From Ekhidna lutea (GTDB lineage: Bacteria; Bacteroidota; Bacteroidia; Cytophagales; Cyclobacteriaceae), in assembly GCF_900188325.1 (NCBI RefSeq), contig NZ_FZPD01000003.1, forward strand, positions 124,001 through 188,000: a stretch of DNA of 64,000 bases, in the 5' to 3' direction. Within the stretch, counting starts at the first letter, position 1, and each line of letters opens with the position of its first letter. This document shows positions 25,134 to 34,560 of the stretch, in pieces. The notes beneath the pieces are model-generated. The model was not told where the DNA came from, did no database searches, and worked only from the letters and a program-made list of their open reading frames with translations. The translations under genes were made by a program, and so were the position numbers.

Positions 25134-27050
25134 ATGGAGATTAAACCGGGACCACTTTTAGCAGAAATAGATTCACCTGATGATCTAAAAAAGCTGGATG
25201 TAAGACAGCTAGGACAGGTGTGTCAGGAGCTAAGAGACTATATCATTGATAATGTTTCTGTGTACGGAGGGCACTTTGGTGCTAGTTTGGGGGTGGCAGA
25301 GCTGACGGTTGCATTGCATTATGTTTTCAATACACCAAAAGATCAATTAGTATGGGACGTAGGTCATCAGGCATATGGTCATAAAATATTGACCGGCAGA
25401 AAGGGATCGTTCCATACTAATAGAAAGTATAAGGGCATATCAGGATTTCCCAAGCGAAGTGAAAGTGAGTACGATACGTTTGGAGTTGGCCATTCATCTA
25501 CGTCCATATCAGCGGCTCTAGGTATGGCAGAGGCCTCACGTCTCAAAGATGAAAAAGATAAACAACACATTGCCATCATTGGAGATGGTGCTATGACTGG
25601 TGGAATGGCTTTTGAAGCCATGAATCATGCCGGAGTATCCAATTCAAACTTACTTATTGTCTTAAATGACAACTGTATGTCTATAGACCCAAATGTGGGT
25701 GCTTTAAAGGATTATCTTACTGACATTACAACCAGTCAGACCTACAATAAGGTTCGGGATGAAATTTGGAAGCTTCTTGGTAAAATCAGCAAATTCGGGC
25801 CTAATGCTCAGGAAATTGCAGCAAAGGTCGAAAACTCAATGAAGAGCTTTTTGTTGAAACAAAGCAACCTCTTCGAATCCTTGAATCTTCGTTACTTCGG
25901 CCCAATAGACGGTCATGATGTAAACCACCTGGTTGATGTGATGAATGATCTTAAAAAAATTCCTGGCCCTAAAATTTTACATTGCCTCACAGTAAAGGGT
26001 AAGGGGTATGAGCTGGCTGAGAAAGATCAAACGCTATGGCATGCGCCAGGTACTTTTGATAAGATCACGGGCGCTATAAACAAGAAAAAGTACGATAAAC
26101 CTCAGCCACCTAAATTTCAGGACGTCTTTGGACACACGCTAGTAGAACTTGCCAAAAAGAATGAGAAGATAGTTGGTATCACTCCTGCAATGCCATCAGG
26201 TTCATCGATGAAAATAATGATGGAAGCCTTACCTGATAGGGCTTATGATGTTGGTATTGCTGAGCAACATGCTGTCACTTTTTCTGCTGGGCTTGCAACA
26301 CAGGGCATGGTCCCATTTTGCAATATTTATAGCACCTTTATGCAGCGAGCCTACGATCAGGTAGTTCATGATGTATGTATCCAGAATCTTCATGTGGTGT
26401 TTTGCATGGATAGAGCAGGTGTAGCAGGTGCTGATGGGCCAACACACCATGGAGCATACGATGTGGCTTATATGCGGTGCATCCCTAATATGGTGGTTTC
26501 TGCACCAATGAATGAATCAGAGCTGAGGAATTTAATGTTTACTGCAAGTGAACATAATGGTCCATTCTCCATTCGCTATCCAAGAGGAACTGGTGTAATG
26601 CCAGAATGGAGAACAGAGCTTCAAAAAATAGAAGTTGGTAAAGGTCGCAAGCTTATTGACGGAGAGGAACTAGCTATTCTTTCAATTGGTCAGGTTGGCA
26701 ATTATTCGCTAGCTGCTGCAGAGGATTTAAAATCAGAAGGAATCAACCCTTCAGTATATGATATGCGTTTTGTAAAGCCCCTGGATGAAGAAATGCTTCA
26801 TGACATATTCAAAAATCACACGCATATTGTTACAGTGGAAGATGGATGTATTATGGGAGGGTTTGGTTCAGCTGTGCTGGAATTTGCTGCTGATAATAAT
26901 TACAAAGCCACCGTTAAAAGGCTTGGTATACCAGATCGTATCATTGAACATGGCGAACAACCACAGCTTCATAGGGAGTGTGAATATGATGCCGAGGCAA
27001 TCAAAAATGCAGTTCATCAGTTTATCTCTCATAAAGAGCCCACAGTCTAG
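25134..27050 (+). CDS. dxs: 1-deoxy-D-xylulose-5-phosphate synthase
   Basis: A 638-residue DXP synthase. This thiamine-diphosphate enzyme condenses pyruvate and glyceraldehyde 3-phosphate in the first step of the methylerythritol phosphate isoprenoid pathway. Motifs include VWDVGHQAYGHKILTGR, the ThDP motif GDGAMTGGMAFEAMNHAG through NDN, and the C-terminal DRAGVAGADGPTHHG with VTVEDGCIMGGFGSAV. Full length and intact. The isoprenoid units made here could feed the prenyltransferase at 47.3 kb. It stands alone on the plus strand. Confidence 0.97.
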   Translation: MEIKPGPLLAEIDSPDDLKKLDVRQLGQVCQELRDYIIDNVSVYGGHFGASLGVAELTVALHYVFNTPKDQLVWDVGHQAYGHKILTGRKGSFHTNRKYKGISGFPKRSESEYDTFGVGHSSTSISAALGMAEASRLKDEKDKQHIAIIGDGAMTGGMAFEAMNHAGVSNSNLLIVLNDNCMSIDPNVGALKDYLTDITTSQTYNKVRDEIWKLLGKISKFGPNAQEIAAKVENSMKSFLLKQSNLFESLNLRYFGPIDGHDVNHLVDVMNDLKKIPGPKILHCLTVKGKGYELAEKDQTLWHAPGTFDKITGAINKKKYDKPQPPKFQDVFGHTLVELAKKNEKIVGITPAMPSGSSMKIMMEALPDRAYDVGIAEQHAVTFSAGLATQGMVPFCNIYSTFMQRAYDQVVHDVCIQNLHVVFCMDRAGVAGADGPTHHGAYDVAYMRCIPNMVVSAPMNESELRNLMFTASEHNGPFSIRYPRGTGVMPEWRTELQKIEVGKGRKLIDGEELAILSIGQVGNYSLAAAEDLKSEGINPSVYDMRFVKPLDEEMLHDIFKNHTHIVTVEDGCIMGGFGSAVLEFAADNNYKATVKRLGIPDRIIEHGEQPQLHRECEYDAEAIKNAVHQFISHKEPTV

Positions 27051-27112
27051 TTATGATGGGATTCCGTCGGATTATGGAATCTGATTCAGAGATATTTTTC
27101 GTATTTTGAGGG

Positions 27113-28616
27113 ATGAATATGCTGGCTACCACAAAAACCGCCATTCTTTTTATCATCTGTATGTTCGCCGCTATTGCCTGCAAGCAATCAAGCTCGAGTC
27201 AGGCAAACAATGAATACCCTGAGCGCGAAGAATTTATCGTTGATCTTGATTTAGATAAAATCAAGGAGCGGGGCTATTTAACAGCAATCATGGACAACAG
27301 CTCCACCGGGCTATTTGTTTACAAGGGTAAAACCATGGGCTATGAATATGAGCTTTTGAAGCTTTTCTGCGAGGAGCAAGGTCTGCAACTCAGGATTAAT
27401 ATCACACAAAATATTGGGGAAGGGTTCAATAAATTGAATACAGGTGAAGGAGACATTTTAGCATATAATCTTACGGTCACCAAAGAAAGAAAGAAGCGAA
27501 TAGCTTTTACTCATTATCACAATTTGCAAAGACAGGTGCTAATACAGCGGAAACCAGAAAACTGGCGTCAAATGAAGCTTCATGAAATAGAAGCACAACT
27601 GATACGCAATCCGGTTGACTTAATAGGGAAAGAAGTAGTAGTTCGACCGCACTCGTCTTACTATGACCGTATGGTGAACCTATCTGAAGAGATAGGTGGA
27701 GATATTCTTATTGTACCTGGTGAAAGTAATGTTGAAACCGAGCAGCTCATCAGGCAGGTGGCTGAAGGCAAAATTGACTTTACAGTAGCAGAGGAGGATA
27801 TCGCACTGGTCAATTCAACATACTATAGAAATATTGATATTAAAACACCAGTGAGTTTTTCAACGCAAATTGCATGGGGGGGTACGCAAAAATGCAAATG
27901 GCCTGCTCGTGGCGCTGAATGATTGGATTTTGAGAATGCGGAAGACGACAGACTATTATGTTATTTACGATAAGTACTTTAGAAGTTCAAAATCTGCGTT
28001 AAGAAGGTCGAGAAGTAAATATTCTTCTATAAGAGGAAATGCTATTTCGCCGTATGATTCTTTGATACAAGATGCTGCTGATGAGCTAGGCTGGGATTGG
28101 TTACTATTGGCAGCACAGGTTTTTAGAGAATCAAAATTTGATGAAAATTCAGAATCTTGGGCGGGAGCAATTGGACTAATGCAAGTAATGCCGCGAACAG
28201 GCAGAGAATATGGGGTTACTGATCTTTATGATCCTGTTCAAAATATTTACGCTGGCATGAAGCATATAATGTGGCTTCAAAGACAATGGGAGAAGAAAAT
28301 TAGCGATGAAGATGAGCGATTAAAATTTGTCCTTGCTTCATATAATGTTGGTTTGGGTCACTTGCAGGATGCCGTAAGGCTTACTGAGAAATATGGAGGA
28401 AACCCCAAGTCCTGGCAAGATGTAAGTCAATTTTTACTAAAAAAATCAAGGTCTAAATATTTCAATGATCCAGTCGTACAGTATGGGTATTGCCGTGGTT
28501 CTGAACCCGTAGAGTATGTTGATCGGATTCTGGATATATACCAAAATTACAAAGAGATTCTTCAGTCCGAAGAAGAGACTGAGACCGCAGACGGGCAGAA
28601 TGATCCTTCGTCATAA
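27113..28616 (+). pseudogene. MltF-like lytic transglycosylase split by a +1 frameshift in a G7 tract
   Basis: Two overlapping frames make one protein: 27113-27922 encodes a lipoprotein signal (Cys about 23) and a family 3 solute-binding domain (about 45-250); 27870-28616 encodes a lysozyme-like SLT domain with catalytic Glu in FRESKFD and GAIGLMQVMP. They join at the G7 run 27876-27882. Removing one G gives IAWGVRKNANGLLVALNDW and one frame of exactly 501 codons, the usual length for Bacteroidota MltF-like membrane-bound murein transglycosylases. The enzyme would cut glycan strands to 1,6-anhydro ends. As written, it stops shortly after the tract. No other defect is visible, so this is a recent mutation, tract slippage or a base-calling error. 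Confidence 0.85.
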
Positions 28617-28698
28617 AAAATATGATGGTTACCTAAATTTATGATGAGGTATCTGTGGAAACCATCTATCTTTAAGTGTTTAATTAACTGTCTTGGAT

Positions 28699-29145
28699 AT
28701 GAAAAACCAGCACGAAACATTACTGGAAGAATATCATAAATCTCGAAAATCTGACATTACGATTGATCAGTTCACCTATATTCTAAAAATATATCCGTCG
28801 CTTCTTGTCTGTATGAGTGATGGAAAGCTTGATAAAGAGGAGTGGGATGGTGTGTTAAATATATCTAAAGGACTTGCTTTGCTCTATCTTGATCAGATGC
28901 CTAATACCAATGCTGAAAGAGTGGAAAGCCTTTTTAGGACCGAGTTCCGCTACTTGCTTGAAAATATTGACAAGTGGGAGAAGAAATTTCTTAATACGTT
29001 GAAAAGCTACCTGGAGGAGCATCCTGATGATCGAGAGTTTGTCTATGAAGCAATGTATTTGTTTGCCAATGCTGCTGATGGAATTTCAGCGGATGAACAG
29101 CGTACCATAGATAAATTATCTAGCCGCCTCGTTTTAGAGTATTAA
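28699..29145 (+). CDS. TerB-like helical protein
   Basis: A 148-residue, all-helical cytoplasmic protein. The pattern LLVCMSDGKLDKEEWDGVLNI and a second VYEAMYLFANAADGISADEQRTID resembles the two acidic metal-binding turns of TerB-like (TerB/DjlA) domains, where a D-G-x-x-x-x-E motif recurs. The open frame could start at a TTG six bases earlier; ATG at 28699 is preferred. TerB-fold proteins are linked to membrane stress but the role here is unknown. Its 3' end overlaps the end of kmo by 26 bases, convergently. Confidence 0.65.
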   Translation: MKNQHETLLEEYHKSRKSDITIDQFTYILKIYPSLLVCMSDGKLDKEEWDGVLNISKGLALLYLDQMPNTNAERVESLFRTEFRYLLENIDKWEKKFLNTLKSYLEEHPDDREFVYEAMYLFANAADGISADEQRTIDKLSSRLVLEY

Positions 29146-30436
29146 ATCGCTCGATAATCTCCGGTAGATTTATTTCACTAGCTTCATTTTCCAGTACATC
29201 ATCCATGATTTTCTTTTGGATTTTTCCTAACCGAAGAGCTTCGGAATAAGGCATGTTCGAAAAAGTAACCATACTGTATAGTGGAATCCACTCCTTTGGG
29301 TATCGTTCTTGAATTTGAGCTTCAAGCTTCTTTCTTTTCAGGAAATTCGGGTCACCTACATGATCTCTCATTTCAATAAAATTATACAGTGCTAATTCAG
29401 AGATAGCATCTGCATCTTTCTTTCGCTTTGCAGAGTAGTCAGGCAAAACTTTCTTCCAATCCCAATTTTCAGATTCTGCCATCTCTATGAATAGGCGGAC
29501 ATCCTCAAATCCGGAATTCATCCCCTGACCGTAAAATGGAACAATGGCATGCGCAGCATCTCCAAGAAGGATTGTCCGGTTTTTATGCCAGGGCTCACAT
29601 TTAGTGGTGATCAATGAAGAAGTAGGGTTATTGAAATACTGATCTGTGATATCCGGCATGTGTGTTTTGGCATCACGAAAGTACTTAGTGAAAAAGGCTT
29701 CTACTTCCGCTTTGCCGGTTAATTCTTCAAAAGATGGGCTGCCTTCAAACGGGAAAAACAAGGTACATGTAAAGGTCTTGTCATTATTTGGAAGGGCAAT
29801 AAGCATAAAATTCCCTCTTGGCCAGATATGAAGGTAGTTGGGTTCTAGTCCGAATTCGCCATTCTTTGGATTAATGCAGAGTTCTTTATAGCCATGTTCG
29901 ATGTAATGCTGAGAAAAATTAAAACGATCAGTGAACTGAAGTTTTTTTCGAACAGCAGAGAATGCACCATCCGTACCAACGATTAGATCACAATTAAACG
30001 AAGATTCATTTTCAAAAGAAATTATGTTGGAATCAAAGTCAATATCAACGCATTTGTGATCAAAAAGCACTTCTACTCCAGCTTCTTCTGCACTTTCGAT
30101 GAGTAGCTGGTTAAGCTGAGCTCTTGAAACTGAGTTGATGAATTGGCCTTCTTTACCATAAGGTTGAAAGGTGAGCTTTCCTGTTTCATCGTGCATCATT
30201 CTTCCCTTCATCGGGATTAGAAATGGGGCTATCGTTTCATACACCCCAGCGAGCTTTAATGGCTGGATCCCACGATGGCTTAACGCAAGGTTTATTGATC
30301 TTCCAGCATCTACACTAGACTTTCTTGGATCACTTCTTTTTTCAAAGACCTGAACCTGAAAACCTTTTTTCTTCAGAATAACAGCTAATAATGATCCGAC
30401 TAGACCAGCTCCTACAATTCCAATTTTATCCTTCAT
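29120..30436 (-). CDS. kmo: Kynurenine 3-monooxygenase
   Basis: A 438-residue FAD monooxygenase that converts L-kynurenine to 3-hydroxykynurenine. The N-terminal dinucleotide motif is GIVGAGLVGSLLAVILKKKG; family features include DAGRSINLALSHRG, NSVSRAQLNQLLIESAEE and LLGDAAHAIVPFYGQGMNSGFED. The frame is open ten codons further upstream into kynU, but ATG at 30436 directly precedes the FAD motif, giving an 11-base overlap with kynU. It is the last gene of the haaO-kynU-kmo operon of tryptophan catabolism. Confidence 0.93.
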   Translation of the reverse strand: MKDKIGIVGAGLVGSLLAVILKKKGFQVQVFEKRSDPRKSSVDAGRSINLALSHRGIQPLKLAGVYETIAPFLIPMKGRMMHDETGKLTFQPYGKEGQFINSVSRAQLNQLLIESAEEAGVEVLFDHKCVDIDFDSNIISFENESSFNCDLIVGTDGAFSAVRKKLQFTDRFNFSQHYIEHGYKELCINPKNGEFGLEPNYLHIWPRGNFMLIALPNNDKTFTCTLFFPFEGSPSFEELTGKAEVEAFFTKYFRDAKTHMPDITDQYFNNPTSSLITTKCEPWHKNRTILLGDAAHAIVPFYGQGMNSGFEDVRLFIEMAESENWDWKKVLPDYSAKRKKDADAISELALYNFIEMRDHVGDPNFLKRKKLEAQIQERYPKEWIPLYSMVTFSNMPYSEALRLGKIQKKIMDDVLENEASEINLPEIIERFNTLKRGG

Positions 30437-31700
30437 TAATGATTGCTTTTTCCAGGATAGAAACAAAATTCACGACATCCGTAAATGAATTATATAAGGG
30501 GACTGGCGCTACGCGGATGACATTTGGCTCTCTCCAGTCCAGAATAGCTCCATTATCCAAAAGGAATTCAAAAACGCTCTTTCCATGATTGATAAGATAT
30601 AGTGATAATTGAGCGCCTCGTTCATTTGAGGAGCCCGGTGTTAACACTTTAATATTCTTGGTTAGTACTTCAGAGCTGTTGATAACCGACTCCATAAAGT
30701 CCGTCAACTTAATGCTTTTCGCCCTTAGGTTTTCTATTCCAGCCTGATCAAAAATATCCAAAGAAGCCAGATGAGAAGCATGAGACAAGATATTCACATT
30801 GCTCAATTGCCATCCGTCTACCGTAGGTATTGGGTTGATCTGATTTTTCATTTTAAATCGAGACTCAGAATCATGTCCCCACCACCCTGAAAGGCGTGGC
30901 ATTTCGATGTTTTGACCATGTTTTTCATGTATGAATAGGCCACCCACACCACCTGGTCCTGAGTTCAGGTACTTATAAGTACACCACACCGCAAAATCAA
31001 CATTGGTATCGTGCAATTGCATTGGAACATTACCTGCGGCATGTGCCAAATCAAATCCTGCGTAAGCTCCCACCTTATGAGCAGCTTTGGTAATTGCATC
31101 GATATCAAAAAGTTGTCCAGTGTAGTATTGCACACCGGGAAACATAACCAGAGCCAACTCATCTGAGAGTTCTTCAATTTTGGCAGTTATTTCAGCAGTA
31201 CTTAGGTAGTCGGACCCATCCGTAGGCTCCAGTTCGATGAGGTTCTTATCAGGGTCTTGACCGCTCACTTTAATTCGTGAATGGACTGCATAAAAATCTG
31301 ATGGAAATGCACCTCTTTCGATAAGAATTTTTGTCCGCTTTCCATTCGGGCGATAAAAAGAAGCCATCGCCAGATGCAAATTGGTTGTGAGGTTATTCAT
31401 AGCTACCACCTCATCTTCTTTAGCACCTAGGATTTTAGCTAAAACAGATTTTGAATTTTTATGATAACTCACCCATGGCTTTGCACCTGTAAAGTGTCCT
31501 TCTACTCCATGTTTCTGCCATTTTTCTAGTTCGGCATTCACATATTGAGAGGTGGTATTAGGTTGTAATCCCAGCGAGTTTCCGCACAGATAGATACAAT
31601 CTCCACCGTTTTTCTGAGGGAAATAAAACTTTGACCTGAAAGAGGCTAAAGTATCCTCTGCATCAAGTTTTTGCGCTTTTTTTAATATTTCTTCTTTCAA
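30426..31700 (-). CDS. kynU: Kynureninase
   Basis: A 424-residue PLP enzyme cleaving 3-hydroxykynurenine to 3-hydroxyanthranilate and alanine. Family marks are YLCGNSLGLQPNTT, NNLTTNLHLAMASFY, GFDLAHAAGN (Asp217) and the PLP lysine in CTYKYLNSGPGG (Lys243). Translation appears to begin at TTG (31698-31700), nine bases after the haaO stop; no in-frame ATG exists before the conserved N-terminus. Middle gene of the kynurenine operon. Confidence 0.95.
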   Translation of the reverse strand: MKEEILKKAQKLDAEDTLASFRSKFYFPQKNGGDCIYLCGNSLGLQPNTTSQYVNAELEKWQKHGVEGHFTGAKPWVSYHKNSKSVLAKILGAKEDEVVAMNNLTTNLHLAMASFYRPNGKRTKILIERGAFPSDFYAVHSRIKVSGQDPDKNLIELEPTDGSDYLSTAEITAKIEELSDELALVMFPGVQYYTGQLFDIDAITKAAHKVGAYAGFDLAHAAGNVPMQLHDTNVDFAVWCTYKYLNSGPGGVGGLFIHEKHGQNIEMPRLSGWWGHDSESRFKMKNQINPIPTVDGWQLSNVNILSHASHLASLDIFDQAGIENLRAKSIKLTDFMESVINSSEVLTKNIKVLTPGSSNERGAQLSLYLINHGKSVFEFLLDNGAILDWREPNVIRVAPVPLYNSFTDVVNFVSILEKAIINEG

Positions 31701-31709
31701 AATAATTGC

Positions 31710-32240
31710 TTAGTCAGTGAATCGTGGATCAGTTTCCATTGTTTCACCGCAATTATCGCAAGTTCTTAATTCTTCCGAATTGAAAAACGCTCTAAATCTT
31801 GGAAGAAAATCTTTTTCAACGTCCTTTAATTGGAAGTAGGTATCATGAAGCTTATGATTGCAGTGATCACAAAACCACATTAGCCCGTCGGTATGATTGC
31901 TTTGCCTTTTGCGCTCAACTACCAGACCGACTGTGTTTGCAGGGCGTGCTGGTGAGTGAGGCACTTTAGCAGGGTGAAGGTACATTTCCCCCTCCTTAAT
32001 CGGAATTTTTACAGCTTTACCATCTTCCTGAATGGTGACTTCAATATCGCCTTCCAGCTGATAAAAAAGCTCTTCCGTTTCATTGTAGTGATAATCTTTT
32101 CTGGCATTTGGGCCTCCAACGATCATTACAATATAGTCTCCTGCTTCTGTGTAGAGATTTTTGTTGCCTACAGGTGGCTTTAGCAAATCTCGATTATCAT
32201 CAATCCATTTTTGAAGGTTAAAGGGTCTTTTTATCGCCAT
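31710..32240 (-). CDS. haaO: 3-hydroxyanthranilate 3,4-dioxygenase
   Basis: A 176-residue cupin dioxygenase opening the ring of 3-hydroxyanthranilate to 2-amino-3-carboxymuconate semialdehyde. Iron ligands are His51, Glu57 and His95; Arg47, Arg99 and Glu110 match substrate-contacting residues. The C-terminus holds a rubredoxin-like metal site, CDHC (124-127) and CDNC (161-164), as in bacterial HaaO. First gene of the minus-strand operon; 41 bases separate it from the divergent SDR gene. Confidence 0.95.
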   Translation of the reverse strand: MAIKRPFNLQKWIDDNRDLLKPPVGNKNLYTEAGDYIVMIVGGPNARKDYHYNETEELFYQLEGDIEVTIQEDGKAVKIPIKEGEMYLHPAKVPHSPARPANTVGLVVERKRQSNHTDGLMWFCDHCNHKLHDTYFQLKDVEKDFLPRFRAFFNSEELRTCDNCGETMETDPRFTD

Positions 32241-32252
32241 GTCAGAGATGTT

Positions 32253-32260
32253 TATTTTTG
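32253..32260 (+). promoter_or_regulatory. Candidate -7 box for the SDR-ALDH transcript
   Basis: TATTTTTG matches TAnnTTTG within the 41-base gap between the divergent haaO and SDR genes and lies 21 bases before the SDR start. Confidence 0.45.
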
Positions 32261-32281
32261 AAGAAAAGTTAGAAAAAATTT

Positions 32282-33058
32282 ATGGATTTAGACCTGAAAG
32301 GAAGAAGAGCTTTGGTTTGTGGTAGTTCCCAGGGTATGGGATTTGCCATTGCGAAAGAATTAAGTCAAATGGGAGCGCGGGTAACACTTTTTGCAAGGAA
32401 TGAGGCTTCATTAAAAAAAGCATTGTCAGAGCTTGCTCCTGGTGATCATGATTATCTGGTAGCCGATTTTGATGATTTGCAAGCTGTCGAGAATGCAGTG
32501 GACGCGGGGCTGGCAAAAGCTTCTTATCAAATTCTTATTAATAATTCAGGAGGCCCTGCTCCAGGCCCATTGTCAGAAGCTTCACTCTCGGATTTTGAAA
32601 CAGCGATGAATCGACATTTGCATGTGAGCCACACCTTAGTTCAGAAGTTGTTAGGAGGAATGAAAGAAGCTGGCTATGGACGCATTATTAACATTATTTC
32701 TACTTCGGTAAAGGTGCCGATACCGGGGCTCGGTGTTAGTAATACCGTCAGGGGGGCCATGGCTTCATGGTCTAAAACACTAGCTAATGAGCTGGGGCAA
32801 TACGGAATTACTGTTAATAATATTTTGCCAGGGTTTATTAATACAGCACGAATCGATAGTTTGATTGCAGGAAAATCTCAGAAGCTTGGTAAGTCTGAAG
32901 AGGAAGTGGAGAAAGGAATGAAAAGTACCATACCAGCAGGAAGGTTTGGTGAACCTGAAGAAATTGCTGCTTATGCTGGTTTATTATGCAGCAAAAGTGG
33001 TGCATATATAAACGGAACAAGTTTAAGAATAGACGGAGGCAGAACAGGATCAATTTAA
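32282..33058 (+). CDS. SDR-family oxidoreductase linked to the kynurenine genes
   Basis: A 258-residue short-chain dehydrogenase/reductase. The cofactor motif is a variant, ALVCGSSQGMGFAIAKEL, with NNSGGPAPG in place of the usual NNAG. In the active-site region, Ser occurs in IISTSVKVP, but the position where Tyr-x-x-x-Lys is expected reads TVRGAMASWSKTLA, so the catalytic Tyr seems absent while the Lys of SKT remains. This branch is often annotated as 3-oxoacyl-ACP-reductase-like, but the missing Tyr suggests a different or modified reaction. It is four bases from the ALDH gene and divergent from haaO, implying a role in the 3-hydroxyanthranilate branch. Confidence 0.8.
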   Translation: MDLDLKGRRALVCGSSQGMGFAIAKELSQMGARVTLFARNEASLKKALSELAPGDHDYLVADFDDLQAVENAVDAGLAKASYQILINNSGGPAPGPLSEASLSDFETAMNRHLHVSHTLVQKLLGGMKEAGYGRIINIISTSVKVPIPGLGVSNTVRGAMASWSKTLANELGQYGITVNNILPGFINTARIDSLIAGKSQKLGKSEEEVEKGMKSTIPAGRFGEPEEIAAYAGLLCSKSGAYINGTSLRIDGGRTGSI

Positions 33059-33062
33059 GCGT

Positions 33063-34490
33063 ATGCAAACAATACAAAATTTTATAAACGGAGAATATAT
33101 AGACCCAGTCAAGGCGGACTACCTCGATAATGTAGAGCCGGGTACCGGTAAGGTATTTTCAAGGATTCCTAATTCTACTAAAGAAGATTTAGATCGAGCT
33201 GTCGAAGCATCAAAAGCGGCGTTTAAGGCATGGAGTACCATGTCTGTAGATAAGCGAAGCAGGATACTTCACAAACTTGCGGACTTGATTGAAGCCAATT
33301 TGGATGACCTTGCCCTAATGGAAAGCCGCGATAACGGAAAGCCCCTTTGGTTGGCAAAGGCAGTAGATATCCCACGTGCAAGTACTAATTTTAGATTTTA
33401 TGCTTCTGCAATTGTGAATTTCTCATCTGAAGCCCAGGTTTCAGAGGGTTTTATGGTGAATTATACCAGGAGGGCACCTATTGGGATTGTTGGCTGCATT
33501 TCTCCGTGGAATTTGCCATTATATCTTTTTTCATGGAAGATAGCTCCGGCACTTGCGATGGGAAACTGTGTAATTGCCAAGCCATCGGAACTAACACCTA
33601 TGACTGCATTTTTGCTTGGGAAACTGGCTAATGAAGCAGGGATGCCTGCTGGTGTGTTAAATATTCTTCATGGCGAAGGAAAGGGTATAGGCCAGGCGAT
33701 AGTAGAACATGAGGCGACAAAGGCGATTTCATTTACCGGAGGTACTGCAACCGGTAAAGTTGTAGGGGCTACTGCCTCACAACAATTCAAGAAAGTATCC
33801 CTGGAGCTTGGGGGAAAGAACCCAAATATCATCTTCGCCGATTGTGATCTGGAAGAAGCTGTCAAGACGAGTGTGAAGAGTTCATTTACTAACCAAGGGG
33901 AAATATGTCTGTGCGGGTCGCGAATACTCATAGAGGATTCCATCTATGAGGAATTCAAAAATCGTTTTATTGAAGAGAGTAAAAAACTAAAAGTAGGTAA
34001 CCCCATGGAGGCTAGCTCGAACATGGGTGCACTTGTATCAGAAGGACATCTTGAAAAGGTAGATTCATATGTAAAACTGGCTCAAGAAGAAGGAGGAACA
34101 ATTTTGCATGGAGGCAATAGAATTGATAAAGAAGGCTATTATTATGAGCCAACCGTCATCGAAGGCTTAGATAAAAGCTGTCGAACAAATCAGGAAGAAA
34201 TTTTTGGGCCCGTAGTAACACTCAATAAATTCAGTTCCGAGGATGAGGCTGTTGAAGTGGCAAATTCTACTAGATATGGATTATCCTGTACGATTTGGAC
34301 GTCTGATCTAAAGAAGGCGCATCGTGTTTCACATGCTGTTCAATCTGGGATTGTATGGGTAAACTGCTGGTTGCTAAGAGATTTAAGGACCCCTTTCGGA
34401 GGAATGAAGGATTCAGGAATTGGAAGAGAAGGGGGCAATGAAGCCTTGAGGTTCTTTTCAGAACCTCAAAATGTATGTATTAAACTTTGA
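33063..34490 (+). CDS. Aldehyde dehydrogenase, 2-aminomuconate-6-semialdehyde type
   Basis: A 475-residue NAD-dependent aldehyde dehydrogenase. The catalytic Cys is in NQGEICLCGSRI and the Glu in SLELGGKNPN. The C-terminal VNCWLLRDLRTPFGGMKDSGIGREGG strongly resembles 2-aminomuconate-semialdehyde dehydrogenases (ALDH8A1/AmnC type), whose Arg in this loop binds the substrate carboxylate. With haaO-kynU-kmo next door this fits oxidation of 2-aminomuconate semialdehyde to 2-aminomuconate in tryptophan breakdown. The decarboxylase (ACMSD) and the deaminase needed before and after it are not in the window. Confidence 0.88.
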   Translation: MQTIQNFINGEYIDPVKADYLDNVEPGTGKVFSRIPNSTKEDLDRAVEASKAAFKAWSTMSVDKRSRILHKLADLIEANLDDLALMESRDNGKPLWLAKAVDIPRASTNFRFYASAIVNFSSEAQVSEGFMVNYTRRAPIGIVGCISPWNLPLYLFSWKIAPALAMGNCVIAKPSELTPMTAFLLGKLANEAGMPAGVLNILHGEGKGIGQAIVEHEATKAISFTGGTATGKVVGATASQQFKKVSLELGGKNPNIIFADCDLEEAVKTSVKSSFTNQGEICLCGSRILIEDSIYEEFKNRFIEESKKLKVGNPMEASSNMGALVSEGHLEKVDSYVKLAQEEGGTILHGGNRIDKEGYYYEPTVIEGLDKSCRTNQEEIFGPVVTLNKFSSEDEAVEVANSTRYGLSCTIWTSDLKKAHRVSHAVQSGIVWVNCWLLRDLRTPFGGMKDSGIGREGGNEALRFFSEPQNVCIKL

Positions 34491-34501
34491 GAAAAAGAAA
34501 T

Positions 34502-34532
34502 AAAAAAACCCCTGACTAGACAGTCAGGGGCT
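34502..34532 (-). terminator. Intrinsic terminator between convergent genes
   Basis: CCCCTGACT (34509-34517) pairs perfectly with AGTCAGGGG (34522-34530) across AGAC. On the minus strand a seven-base T-run follows, so it mainly ends the zinc-ribbon membrane protein gene; it may also stop the ALDH transcript. Confidence 0.88.
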
Positions 34533-34560
34533 AATTTCTATTCGGTTTCAATCGTGTATT

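Noticed and set aside
27060-27081. GATTCC ... GGAATC inverted repeat after dxs as a terminator
   Set aside because: Six-base stem, ten-base loop and no T-run; too weak to call.
27870-28616. Separate SLT-domain gene starting at ATG 27870
   Set aside because: The ATG lies inside the solute-binding frame at the G7 run, has no promoter or signal peptide, and one-base correction restores a single 500-residue MltF-like protein.
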